DNA of 64,000 nt from Methylophaga sp. (GTDB lineage: Bacteria; Pseudomonadota; Gammaproteobacteria; Nitrosococcales; Methylophagaceae). The DNA is taken from contig PAJP01000005.1 in assembly GCA_002706095.1 (NCBI GenBank), forward strand, positions 354,403 through 418,402. The letters are read 5' to 3'. Positions 10,258-18,632 of this stretch are shown in pieces. How positions within the stretch are numbered: the first letter of the stretch is position 1; the number at the start of each line of letters is the position of its first letter. The position numbers were made by a program, and so were the translations under genes. Below the pieces are notes generated by a model, which searched no databases, had not been told where the DNA came from, and saw nothing but the letters and a program-made list of their open reading frames with translations.

Positions 10258-11266
10258 GGGCTTTTTTTACTCCCCACCATGTATATAAATGTGAACTTGC
10301 CAATAACAACATGGCTAACATCGCCAACCAGAGAAAGACATCTTCTTTAGGTTCGTGTGGCAGTGTTTCTTCCACAATCAGTGTTTGATAATGTTGGCGA
10401 TCAATTTCAGATAAGGCATCTGCAAAGCTTTCTAATGAGCCAGCTTCAAATGCACGATAAGGCACACCTATCGATTTAAAGAACGTATGTAATTTCCGTT
10501 CAGGAATGTCGACCCACAACAAATTGTCATTTTCGCTGGCTTCGAGTGTCATTTCCTGTCTGGATTTAAGATATATCCAGTAAATCGTGAGATTCATCTC
10601 ACGATAAGTGCTGGCAATCTCTTCTTTAGCTTCATCTGTTAATAATTGCCCACCATCAGACACCAACAAGACAATTCGGGAACCACGATAAGGCTGGTCT
10701 TCAAACATTTTGGCACTGCTGATTAATGCCTCAGCCATATTGGTGTCTGATAAGCCTTTACCCAGAGCATTAGCATTAATCGTTGCTAAAACAGCTTCTT
10801 TGTCATAGGTCAACGGTAAAAGATTAATAGCTTTGGTACTGAAAAAGACGAAGCCAAATCGGTCATCAGGACGATTTTTGACAAACTCCGTTAAATACTC
10901 CCGAGCCACATTACGTTTTGAATTATCGCCCCCTACACTGACTGCTGCAGCTTGTGCTTTGACAGCAAAAGGATCATCCATACTTCGGCTGCGATCTAAT
11001 AACAACACGATCTCCGCACCTTCACCAATTCGCTCTCTTTTCTGCTCAGGTAAACTGGGTGAGGCTAATGCCAGGATAAGGCAAGCTATGACGAGAGAAG
11101 CCAAGCTTTTCAGGGTAAGATTAATTACACGTGATAAAGGATCGACGGGAACCAGATTCACCCAGGCGACGGTTTTATCCAGATTGTGATTAAACCAGGG
11201 TAATAATGCCAGCGGCAATAAAAACAAAAGCCAGGCATGATCCCATTCCAAACCGGCTAGCATCAT
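10250..11266 (-). CDS. mxaC: MxaC, von Willebrand A protein of methanol dehydrogenase maturation
   Basis: A 338-residue membrane VWA protein. The N-terminal helix is at about 12-27 and another at about 55-70. The MIDAS is LLLDRSRSMDD near 88-98, followed by RPDDRFGFVFFSTKA. A C-terminal helix is at about 311-328. MxaC is essential for active methanol dehydrogenase in methylotrophs, with a proposed assembly role in the periplasm. AAGGAG eight bases before the ATG at 11266 supports the start, which overlaps the mxaA stop. The paralog at 7678-8697 is the closest relative in the window. Confidence 0.9.
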   Translation of the reverse strand: MMLAGLEWDHAWLLFLLPLALLPWFNHNLDKTVAWVNLVPVDPLSRVINLTLKSLASLVIACLILALASPSLPEQKRERIGEGAEIVLLLDRSRSMDDPFAVKAQAAAVSVGGDNSKRNVAREYLTEFVKNRPDDRFGFVFFSTKAINLLPLTYDKEAVLATINANALGKGLSDTNMAEALISSAKMFEDQPYRGSRIVLLVSDGGQLLTDEAKEEIASTYREMNLTIYWIYLKSRQEMTLEASENDNLLWVDIPERKLHTFFKSIGVPYRAFEAGSLESFADALSEIDRQHYQTLIVEETLPHEPKEDVFLWLAMLAMLLLASSHLYTWWGVKKAHE

Positions 11267-12096
11267 GCCATTTTCTCCTTAGCACGACATTTTTTTGCCA
11301 GTTCAAAAGAGGCGGAGAATGGTGCTTGTTCCACTGGCTCACGGCTAAAGAAGTGGCTGGCTGACTGCTGGTAAAAGTGTTCAATCTCGTCGGCCAGCGG
11401 TTCCAACCAAGGGCATTTCTGCCACAGTACTGACAGATCATTTTTAACAAGCACACGACCTGCGCTGCGATTAAATGCATGGTGCAATTGACGACTGGCT
11501 TCATCGGCATTTTTGCGCCCCAGAAAACGCATTTTATTTAACTCAAATACGGCTGTCGCAAATGGCAAACGATGACGTGGCCGTAAACCAAAGTGCCAAG
11601 CCAACCAGATTAAGATAGCGACAAATAAAACAGCTATGGCAATCCACAACTCAGTCAGAAGCTGTTGATGACTTTGAGGCGGTAACACAGCATCGGCACG
11701 TGGCTGATATTGACTACCATCCGCATTCGATAAAAATGAACCCAGCTCCAGTGTAGTCGCAGGCACCTTTAAGAACTCTCCTGCTTCTGTGCGAAGTTCT
11801 ATTTCTGGTGTTTGCACTTCCCGAGTCTGTGCTGGCACATTAATTATCTGAAACGTTAATGTCATCACCGTCCCTTCTGACTGGCGCTTTAACAACTGCA
11901 GCCAAGGGCCATAACGTTTTTCGACTTGTGGCAGTGAGTGGGCTTCTAAGTGACTGCTATCTACGGGTAAATGAATGGTTGCCTGGATCTGGTCACCGAC
12001 CAGTAATCCCCAGCTACGATCAAAACGAATAGTGACATCTTCCGCAAAGGCGTTTGCTGTCACCAGCGTAAATAAAAACAGAGCAAATAATCGCAT
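11263..12096 (-). CDS. mxaA: MxaA, calcium-insertion protein of methanol dehydrogenase maturation
   Basis: A 277-residue protein with a signal peptide (residues 1-18, ending AFA), a periplasmic beta-rich domain to about 155, one membrane helix (about 160-177, IAIAVLFVAILIWLAWHFGL) and a cytoplasmic helical tail. The tail includes a segment with many histidines and aromatics (SRQLHHAFNRSAG; EIEHFYQQSASHFF). This architecture and its place after the DUF58 gene match MxaA, which is required for calcium incorporation in methanol dehydrogenase. It starts 11 bases after mxaS. Conservation is weak, so context supports the name. Confidence 0.86.
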   Translation of the reverse strand: MRLFALFLFTLVTANAFAEDVTIRFDRSWGLLVGDQIQATIHLPVDSSHLEAHSLPQVEKRYGPWLQLLKRQSEGTVMTLTFQIINVPAQTREVQTPEIELRTEAGEFLKVPATTLELGSFLSNADGSQYQPRADAVLPPQSHQQLLTELWIAIAVLFVAILIWLAWHFGLRPRHRLPFATAVFELNKMRFLGRKNADEASRQLHHAFNRSAGRVLVKNDLSVLWQKCPWLEPLADEIEHFYQQSASHFFSREPVEQAPFSASFELAKKCRAKEKMA

Positions 12097-12107
12097 TGTC
12101 TGTATTC

Positions 12108-12998
12108 CTATGAGTTTTTCATGGCGTAAAAATATTCGGTCAACTGTTGTGGCGTCACATCGCCCTCAACATAGAGTGGTCTTATGCGATAACGCATAAA
12201 ACACGCTGAGAGTTGAGAAAAATGGTCATCCATTTGTTGTTGCCAACGCTTTTTAATACTTGGCCGCATCCAGACGCTGTGCCGCTGACCTGTCTCAGCA
12301 TCACGTGTTTCTGCCCATCCCGCATGCGAAGGAAAGTGATCGACATCGTCATGCCGCCATACAATCGGGATGACCGTATATTGCGACAATTTGCGTAAAC
12401 TTTGCTCCAACAAGCTCAGATCAAAACAAAAATCGGAAGCCAAAAAGACCATGGCACGTTTACTGTTAATCAGATCGGTGGCATGTGTTAAGCCCGCCGC
12501 CCCAGGTGCTTTTGGTTTAGCCGCATCCATCAGACGCTCAGCCGCAAATGCCGGCATGCTACGTTGCGTAGTGGGCATAATCGTCATGTCTTGACGCCAT
12601 TCACTATCAAACGCCGTCATAGCAAACTTATCGCCAATACCAATTGCACTGTGTGCGATCATATGAGCCAGTTTTGCCAGTCGTTGATGATTCACACTGG
12701 AAACCGTCATGGATTGACTGATATCAGACATTAGCCACAACGTGATGGATGAACGTTGTTGATAACGTTTTACCAACCAGCGTTGTTGGCCTTGCTGAGT
12801 CACATCAGCGGCTTGATGACGCAAACTGGCACGTATATCCAGACGACGAGGGTCAGGATAATCAAACAAATCGGCAAAGCCCGCAAACCGATCGCCACTG
12901 CCTAACGCTGTACCGCTATGCGCGCCTGGCACATGACTAAACACCTTATCGGGAAAACGATAAACAAACTCCTGCTGAGGCAGGTTTCTGATAGCCAT
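12108..12998 (-). CDS. mxaS: MxaS, DUF58-family protein of methanol dehydrogenase cluster
   Basis: A 296-residue DUF58 protein without a membrane helix. The conserved core is visible: RRLDIRASLRHQ near 52-63, then a VWA-like strand LWLMSDISQSM near 88-98 that carries an Asp-x-Ser-x-Ser metal site. DUF58 proteins usually partner MoxR ATPases, and here mxaR lies five bases upstream. In the mxa cluster this position is MxaS, which is needed for efficient methanol oxidation although its exact function is unsettled. No strong ribosome site precedes the ATG at 12998, which fits translational coupling to mxaR. Confidence 0.9.
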   Translation of the reverse strand: MAIRNLPQQEFVYRFPDKVFSHVPGAHSGTALGSGDRFAGFADLFDYPDPRRLDIRASLRHQAADVTQQGQQRWLVKRYQQRSSITLWLMSDISQSMTVSSVNHQRLAKLAHMIAHSAIGIGDKFAMTAFDSEWRQDMTIMPTTQRSMPAFAAERLMDAAKPKAPGAAGLTHATDLINSKRAMVFLASDFCFDLSLLEQSLRKLSQYTVIPIVWRHDDVDHFPSHAGWAETRDAETGQRHSVWMRPSIKKRWQQQMDDHFSQLSACFMRYRIRPLYVEGDVTPQQLTEYFYAMKNS

Positions 12999-13003
12999 AC
13001 AGA

Positions 13004-14023
13004 TTAAGGCGTCGCGATATGATCGCGAAGAGCTCGAACAAATTGCGGCATAATTTGTTCGCGTCGACCTTCATACACTGGAGAAAGGAAGACACGGTGT
13101 GTCATGGAAGGTAATAAAACGGTATGTATATCATCTGGTAATACATGATCACGCCCATCCAACCAGGCAGCCACTTTTGCGGCTCTTACCATGGCTGACA
13201 TACCACGTACACTGGCACCGGCCACCACCAGGTCTTCCACATAGATATCAGGCATTTCGATACCTAATTCATGCGGCGTCCAGCTGGCATCCCATAAACG
13301 AACCACGTAATTTTCAATTTCAGGTGATACAAAAATACTACGTTGAATATCATGATCCAGAGCATTTAATTGCTGATAGTCCAGTAAGGGTTCACCAATC
13401 GTGTTCAGCAGCTGATCCACATCATGAAACGCAGGATCGAAAATAAGTTGGCGACGAATCGCGTCATCAGTCGGGCGGCTGATATTTATCTCAAATAAGA
13501 AACGGTCACGAGCGGCGGCACTAAGTTCAAATGTTTCTTCTTTTTCTACCGCATTGCGATCGGCAAACACCACCATATGGGGGAAACGATATTCTTTACC
13601 AAATGCTTCAACACTGCGCTCAGCCATGGCACGAAGTAATAATGACTGCACCTGAGGTCTGGCACGGTTAATTTCGTTAAAGAAGAAAACGGCTGTTTCT
13701 GCACCATGATTAATCAATGGGCCAGGATCAATGACCGGTTTACCTTCTGCATTCACCCAAGCACTATAGAGCAGGTCATTCGGCATTAAGTCGACGCTAC
13801 CCTCAATACGCCCAAAAGCACCACCCAGCGCTTTTGAAAACGTACGTAGTAAGGTGGTTTTACCTACACCTACACCACCTTCCAGCAGCACATGACCCCG
13901 TGCGTGTAAGGCAATCAAAATCAATCTAACTGCTTCTTTTTGACCAACGACAACTTGATTGACGACATTTTCTAACGCCAGCGCTTGTTCTCTCGCTGTC
14001 TGTAAAAGCTGAGATTCAGCCAT
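13004..14023 (-). CDS. mxaR: MxaR, MoxR-type AAA+ ATPase for methanol dehydrogenase maturation
   Basis: A 339-residue AAA+ ATPase of the MoxR family, the group named after this gene. Walker A (GGVGVGKTT) is at residues 49-57. Walker B reads FFFNEINRARPQ near 113-124, with Asn where most MoxR proteins have Asp. Sensor and arginine-finger regions follow (FADRNAVEKEETFELS; AARDRFLFEI). It probably acts as a chaperone with MxaS and the VWA proteins during methanol dehydrogenase assembly. It is the first gene of the leftward mxaRSACKL run. GGGGAGAG just before the ATG at 14023 is a strong ribosome site. Confidence 0.93.
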   Translation of the reverse strand: MAESQLLQTAREQALALENVVNQVVVGQKEAVRLILIALHARGHVLLEGGVGVGKTTLLRTFSKALGGAFGRIEGSVDLMPNDLLYSAWVNAEGKPVIDPGPLINHGAETAVFFFNEINRARPQVQSLLLRAMAERSVEAFGKEYRFPHMVVFADRNAVEKEETFELSAAARDRFLFEINISRPTDDAIRRQLIFDPAFHDVDQLLNTIGEPLLDYQQLNALDHDIQRSIFVSPEIENYVVRLWDASWTPHELGIEMPDIYVEDLVVAGASVRGMSAMVRAAKVAAWLDGRDHVLPDDIHTVLLPSMTHRVFLSPVYEGRREQIMPQFVRALRDHIATP

Positions 14024-14328
14024 TTTCTCTCCCCTTATTGGTTTTTTTATTTCATCACTCTAGCCAGTCCATTGACATAAAATCATATGTATCAACAAAT
14101 AATCTTATGACGCTATCATTTCAGACCGCTTTATGAGTTTGCAATCCACACTGACCTACCGGATGAATAGTGCTCAGTTGATGAATCATATTAGAACTTT
14201 ATCCTAATCTGCGTTCAGCCGAAATATGCCTAGTGTCATCGGGCAAATTTCCCGACACAATAAACAGCGCTTTGCAGATGTCTGGATTACTCCTAGACTA
14301 GCTTCATGTTTGTATCAGTGAAAAACGG
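14024..14328. promoter_or_regulatory. Divergent intergenic region between mxaR and the sensor-kinase gene
   Basis: These 305 bases contain no gene and should hold the promoters of both the leftward mxaRSACKL run and the rightward two-component genes. An imperfect inverted repeat at about 14234-14258 (TGTCATCGGG and CCCGACA around a short AT core) is the clearest dyad and a plausible binding site for the regulator encoded at 15690. No convincing -35/-10 pair could be fixed by eye. Confidence 0.45.
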
Positions 14329-15687
14329 ATGAATCTACAACTCCAACTCTTCGTGCGAATTTTGATTATTGCGGTGATCTGCATCGTCAGCAGTGCATGG
14401 TATGTGTTGTATCAAACCAATCAACAAGCACTCAATGAAGCAGAGGCGACGGCGAGCAGGATTGAGCACCAAATCCGACAACAATTGCTACAAATGTTTC
14501 AACGTTATGACTTTACACAATCTTTTCCGGATATTGGTCTATGGAACAAAATTGATAGTGTTCCCGGTTCATGCACGCAATTTTTATCCCGAACACAAAG
14601 TCGGCAACGCAGTTTATGTAATGCCACTCAGGCATCAAATAAGGATTACCCGATTTGGTTCGGGCATTTTTATACACAATTTTTTAACCCAGGCGTGGAA
14701 GTAAAACGGTCGGTCAATTTCAATGCGATAAAGTACGGGACAATACTGGTGACATTGAATGTCGATATTGAAACAGCACGCGCCTGGCATAACTTACAAG
14801 CTGCGCTTGGCGTACTTGTAGTCACCATCATGGCTCTATGTTGCCTGGTTTTTATCACCATTAATCGCATGCTAAAACCCGCGAAAGATATTGTCGCTGG
14901 CCTCGAAAAAATGCGAGCCGGAGACTTAGCAATACGTCTACCGGACTTTGATATCGCTGAATGGAAACGTACCAGTCATGCCATCAATGCCTTAGTCAGT
15001 ACCCAACAAAATATCATGGCGGAAAACAAACAACTCTCGATCAAGATTATGAATACCCAGGAAGAAGAGCATCGCTACATTTCCAGAGAGTTACATGATG
15101 AGTTTGGTCAATGCCTGGCCGGTATCAATGCCGTCACCACATCGGCATCACAGTCGGCTAAAAATACCTGTCCGGAAATAGTGGAGGAGCTAAATTCTAT
15201 TCGTCACATTACCGGGCATATGATGAGTGCGCTTCGCGATCTGTTGACGCGATTACGCCCCGCAGAGCTAGATGAACTCGGACTGGAAACCAGCTTGAAA
15301 CAGTTGATAAAAAGCTGGAATCAACGCAGCTCAGGCAAAACGCATTACAGCTTATCTCTTGTCGGTAATATGGATGAACTCGCCGAAACCTTGGCGGTAC
15401 ATATTTACCGAATTGTGCAGGAATGTCTGACAAATATCGCGAAACATGCCAGTGCAGAGCACGCTGAGGTCAATATCAATATTCAGAAAGAGAACGCCCT
15501 ATCACTCATCATAAAAGATGATGGTGTGGCTGATTTGAGTGCTTTTTCTAGCAGTAATGGCTTGGGGCTACTCGGCATCCATGAACGGGTTGCAGCACTC
15601 GGCGGTGATCTCAGTCTGGACACACAAATTAATGGCGGACTGGTGGTAACCATCATTCTACCAATGACTCAAAAAGCGGAAGCCTGA
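14329..15687 (+). CDS. mxaY: MxaY-like membrane sensor histidine kinase (HisKA_3 type)
   Basis: A 452-residue sensor kinase. Membrane helices lie at about 7-27 and 158-179, flanking a periplasmic domain of about 130 residues that contains two cysteines (82 and 97). A HAMP linker follows (about 180-232), then a NarL-type dimerisation domain with phospho-acceptor His256 in SRELHDEFGQ. The ATPase domain has an N-box (RIVQECLTNIAKHA, near 361-374) and a glycine-rich lid (NGLGLLGIHERV). It is paired two bases before its regulator and is divergent from mxaRSACKL. That matches MoxY/MxaY of methylotrophs, which controls methanol dehydrogenase expression. The kinase class is certain; the mxa role is inferred from position. 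Confidence 0.82.
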   Translation: MNLQLQLFVRILIIAVICIVSSAWYVLYQTNQQALNEAEATASRIEHQIRQQLLQMFQRYDFTQSFPDIGLWNKIDSVPGSCTQFLSRTQSRQRSLCNATQASNKDYPIWFGHFYTQFFNPGVEVKRSVNFNAIKYGTILVTLNVDIETARAWHNLQAALGVLVVTIMALCCLVFITINRMLKPAKDIVAGLEKMRAGDLAIRLPDFDIAEWKRTSHAINALVSTQQNIMAENKQLSIKIMNTQEEEHRYISRELHDEFGQCLAGINAVTTSASQSAKNTCPEIVEELNSIRHITGHMMSALRDLLTRLRPAELDELGLETSLKQLIKSWNQRSSGKTHYSLSLVGNMDELAETLAVHIYRIVQECLTNIAKHASAEHAEVNINIQKENALSLIIKDDGVADLSAFSSSNGLGLLGIHERVAALGGDLSLDTQINGGLVVTIILPMTQKAEA

Positions 15688-15689
15688 CG

Positions 15690-16355
15690 ATGAATAACTC
15701 TATACGAATCATGTTAGTGGATGACCATGCGATTGTCAGGGAAGGTTACCGGGCTTTATTGCAAAAACAAGTGAACTTTGAAGTTATTGCCGAAGCCTGT
15801 GATGGCGCAGAGGCATACACTCTCTATAAATCACATAAGCCAGATGTGGTGGTGATGGATATATCCCTTCCGGGCCAAAGTGGTCTAAAAGCCATTGAAC
15901 GTATTCGCCAATTTGATAATCAGGCGAAAGTGCTTGTGTTTAGTATGCATCAAAATCCGAGTTTTGCGATTCAAGCCACACGAGCGGGAGCACTTGGCTA
16001 CATTACTAAAAGCAGTGATCCTGAAGTACTGATTAGAGCGATCGCCCAGATAAGTGAGAACAAACATACCTTAAGCGCTGATATTGCACAGGCGCTGGCG
16101 ATGGAGAAACTGGGCCAAGAACAGTCTGCCATTGATGAGTTGACGGTTAGAGAGTTTGAGATTTTACGCCTGTTGTTAGAAGCCAAATCGAGCCAAGACA
16201 TTGCCGATCTGTTGAATATCAGTCCCAAGACCGTGGCTAATTCCCATTACATTATCAAAAAGAAACTCGGCGTGAATAGCGATATTGAGTTAACTCGGTT
16301 GGCGATTAAAATGAACCTCGTCAACCTCTTGGATTTGGTTGACGAGGCCAAGTAA
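15690..16355 (+). CDS. mxaX: MxaX-like NarL/FixJ-family response regulator
   Basis: A 221-residue response regulator. The receiver domain spans 1-120 with acidic pocket DDH near 11-13, phospho-acceptor D57 (VVMDISLPG) and Lys near 106. A LuxR-type helix-turn-helix is at about 148-210 (LTVREFEILRLLLEA; SQDIADLLNISPKTVANS). It begins two bases after the kinase stop, so both are one transcript. By position it is the likely activator of the methanol oxidation genes (MoxX/MxaX). The last codons contain a perfect 11-base inverted repeat. Confidence 0.84.
   Translation: MNNSIRIMLVDDHAIVREGYRALLQKQVNFEVIAEACDGAEAYTLYKSHKPDVVVMDISLPGQSGLKAIERIRQFDNQAKVLVFSMHQNPSFAIQATRAGALGYITKSSDPEVLIRAIAQISENKHTLSADIAQALAMEKLGQEQSAIDELTVREFEILRLLLEAKSSQDIADLLNISPKTVANSHYIIKKKLGVNSDIELTRLAIKMNLVNLLDLVDEAK
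16316..16347 (+). other. Perfect 11-base inverted repeat inside the 3' end of mxaX
   Basis: CCTCGTCAACC at 16316-16326 pairs exactly with GGTTGACGAGG at 16337-16347 around a 10-base loop, within the last codons of mxaX. No T-run follows, so it is not a classical terminator. The convergent gene ends at 16383, so the hairpin may protect the mxaX message end or slow opposing transcription. Confidence 0.6.
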
Positions 16356-16382
16356 TCAAGAACGACGTTTAGCGTTTCCGCA

Positions 16383-18476
16383 CTAGCGTGTGTATTGATA
16401 AATAAAGGGCTCACTGCCATCAATGAAATACAGGCATTGAAAACTATCTTCTTTGATATTGATCATGTCGCAGACAAGTGTTTCTTTCTGAACATCCTGT
16501 TGCCACTCATCCTGACATGAATCACGATACTTTGGTGCTGATGTATCAGTTAGCGTTAAGGTTCTGCCCTTCCGCTGCCATTGATACTGGGTTTGATATA
16601 AATCACAACTCGCCTTCTGGCTGGTTTCTTTATAGCTACCTGTGCCATCTTCATTCCACTGTTCAGCACCATCCTCTACCCATTGGCATGTCTCATCTAG
16701 ATAAGCCGTATGCCACTGGCCGGTAATATCAAAATTGTCGTTAGTTGCTTCGGGTTTATTCAGCGTAATTAAACTATCAATGCCTACGCCCTTGTCATTC
16801 ACCATACTTCGATAACTCAATTGCATTTCCATTCGACGCAATGTGTCTAATGCAGAATACACCTCCATACAGCTTTCCATATTTGTGCCGGGTATCGCAC
16901 TAAAATCCGTATTTTCCATGAGGTCTACCAACTTTATATAGTTGATGCTAGAGCTGAAACCTAAAGCGTTTGGCGTCAATTCTTCTGATTCAATAGCGCT
17001 TATGGCTTGTTGGCTTTTTTCTCCGCTATACACAACGACATGCGATCCTTTGATGGCTGCAAAAGTTGGGATATCGATAGGTAAAGGGAGATTCAGCGGC
17101 ACCTCGGTACCATCCGCCGGAATACGGATATTCGCCAGTTCTGGCACAAGCTGAAGCAGAGACAAAATGCCAGTTGGATTGCTTGTTTCCAAACTTAGTA
17201 AAAAGTCGATAGACAACGGCTTGGCTGCATCTGTATCAATATGCAAATCAAACAAGGAAAGTCCTAAGCCTTTTATACCTTGAGCCATTCCAGTGACTGC
17301 GCCCAGTACCATCGGGCTCATTTGTTTTGATTTGACTTGCGCTTGTTGTAAATCTGGACAACTAAACTCGGCATTGGCAAATTCAGTCCATAATTTTGTC
17401 ACGCCGGGCGTCAGTTGATCCATATCCAGCGCTACAGCCATGCTTGAGATTTTATCTTCTGCATCAACAACATGATCTGGGATGTGTCCTTGCATGCTTT
17501 GCAGAACATTAAGCACTAATGGATGACGTACCTCTAATAACGCACTGACTTTAGCTATGAGCTGATTATCTTTGACTTCGATATCGTTATATCCCATCAA
17601 CAGACGAGGTACCTGACTAATCAATTTTAAAGTATCTGCCTGACAGATTTGCATATCAGGATCATTCATCATTTTTTGAGCCAGAGGCGTATCTGAAAAA
17701 TAGCGTTTGAAATCATTTGATGCTCTGGAATTATCAGCAACGAAAAGCCCATTCATTAATTTTTCAATATCCAGCATGAAAACTAAATCATTGGTGTATT
17801 GCTGTTGCTCACGAATATTGGCTAGATCTTCCTCGAAAGAGACGGGAACGGGTGTTTGTGCAAGACGCTCAGCAGTATCCGTTTCTGTATCTTTATCTGT
17901 AATCAGGGTGAATACAGCAGAAGATTCTGTTGTCGCCAAAACCAATTGCAGATTTTTTTTGTCCACCACCCAACTCAATACAGATTGTTTACCCAGCGTT
18001 TTTTCCTGGAAACTAATCCCAGCTTCTTCTGACAGGTTTTTAAACAATGTGACTAACTTTGCCTGATCGACGATGGGCATATTTATGACTGGCACCAGGC
18101 CATGTAAATAGGTTGCATAATCGCCTTCAGAAGCCAGACCAAAATAATCGACAAACGCTTGGTAGCTACCATCCGTTTTTTGGCTGTAGTCTGAGAATAA
18201 AGCGGTTAAAAATCTTGCCGCGGGTGTATTAGATACTGACAGTTCAGATTGAATGTCGTCCAATAAACGAGTTTCTGTGGGGGAAAAACCAAAAACAGGG
18301 GAATCGGCTAAAAAAACAGCGAGGGATTTATCAAGCGTGCCACCCATGTAAAATGCCGTATCAGCAGGCACATACTGCAAAAGCGCTGATGTTTTTGTTT
18401 CCTCTTGTTTGTATTGCCATACGACAAGCCCAGCAATAACGATAAGGACTAGTACTAAAACTGCTTTTTTCATCAC
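16383..18476 (-). CDS. Large membrane-anchored protein, DUF3352-like, function unknown
   Basis: A 697-residue protein with one N-terminal helix (about residues 4-21, AVLVLVLIVIAGLVVWQY) and no other membrane segment, so most of it is probably periplasmic. The start of the mature part (LLQYVPADTAFYMGG) resembles bacterial DUF3352-type proteins, which begin with a similar 'lives on the edge of a threshold' strand. A C-terminal portion (from about 600) is a short beta-rich domain with several cysteines (CQWVEDG, ASCDLYQTQYQW, SCQDEW, LVCDMI, FQCLYF) that reads like a lipocalin-style domain. No catalytic motif was recognised. It is convergent with mxaX and 157 bases from ahpF. The function cannot be assigned. 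Confidence 0.6.
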   Translation of the reverse strand: MMKKAVLVLVLIVIAGLVVWQYKQEETKTSALLQYVPADTAFYMGGTLDKSLAVFLADSPVFGFSPTETRLLDDIQSELSVSNTPAARFLTALFSDYSQKTDGSYQAFVDYFGLASEGDYATYLHGLVPVINMPIVDQAKLVTLFKNLSEEAGISFQEKTLGKQSVLSWVVDKKNLQLVLATTESSAVFTLITDKDTETDTAERLAQTPVPVSFEEDLANIREQQQYTNDLVFMLDIEKLMNGLFVADNSRASNDFKRYFSDTPLAQKMMNDPDMQICQADTLKLISQVPRLLMGYNDIEVKDNQLIAKVSALLEVRHPLVLNVLQSMQGHIPDHVVDAEDKISSMAVALDMDQLTPGVTKLWTEFANAEFSCPDLQQAQVKSKQMSPMVLGAVTGMAQGIKGLGLSLFDLHIDTDAAKPLSIDFLLSLETSNPTGILSLLQLVPELANIRIPADGTEVPLNLPLPIDIPTFAAIKGSHVVVYSGEKSQQAISAIESEELTPNALGFSSSINYIKLVDLMENTDFSAIPGTNMESCMEVYSALDTLRRMEMQLSYRSMVNDKGVGIDSLITLNKPEATNDNFDITGQWHTAYLDETCQWVEDGAEQWNEDGTGSYKETSQKASCDLYQTQYQWQRKGRTLTLTDTSAPKYRDSCQDEWQQDVQKETLVCDMINIKEDSFQCLYFIDGSEPFIYQYTR

Positions 18477-18567
18477 ACTTCCCTGTTCGGTTCAAATCAA
18501 GCTCCACATGGTGCTATAAAAAAATGACAAATAAAAATCGTTTTTGCAAAAACGTTAAGTACTTTGC

Positions 18568-18603
18568 AAAAAAAAGACCTACTGACTTTCATCAGTAGGT
18601 CTT
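18568..18603 (-). terminator. Rho-independent terminator of ahpF
   Basis: A 12-base perfect stem (AAGACCTACTGA at 18574-18585 with TCAGTAGGTCTT at 18592-18603) has a six-base loop. On the minus strand it is followed by a run of eight or more T. It lies 30 bases after the ahpF stop. Confidence 0.92.
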
Positions 18604-18632
18604 CATTCAGTTAATAATAAAGGTGTGAGGGG

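Noticed and set aside
7678..14023. Bat-type aerotolerance operon (batA-B-C-D with MoxR and DUF58)
   Set aside because: The domain set is the same, but the order R-S-A-C-K-L, the lengths and the methylotroph context (pqqA, mxaYX-like pair, ectoine genes) fit the mxa cluster better.
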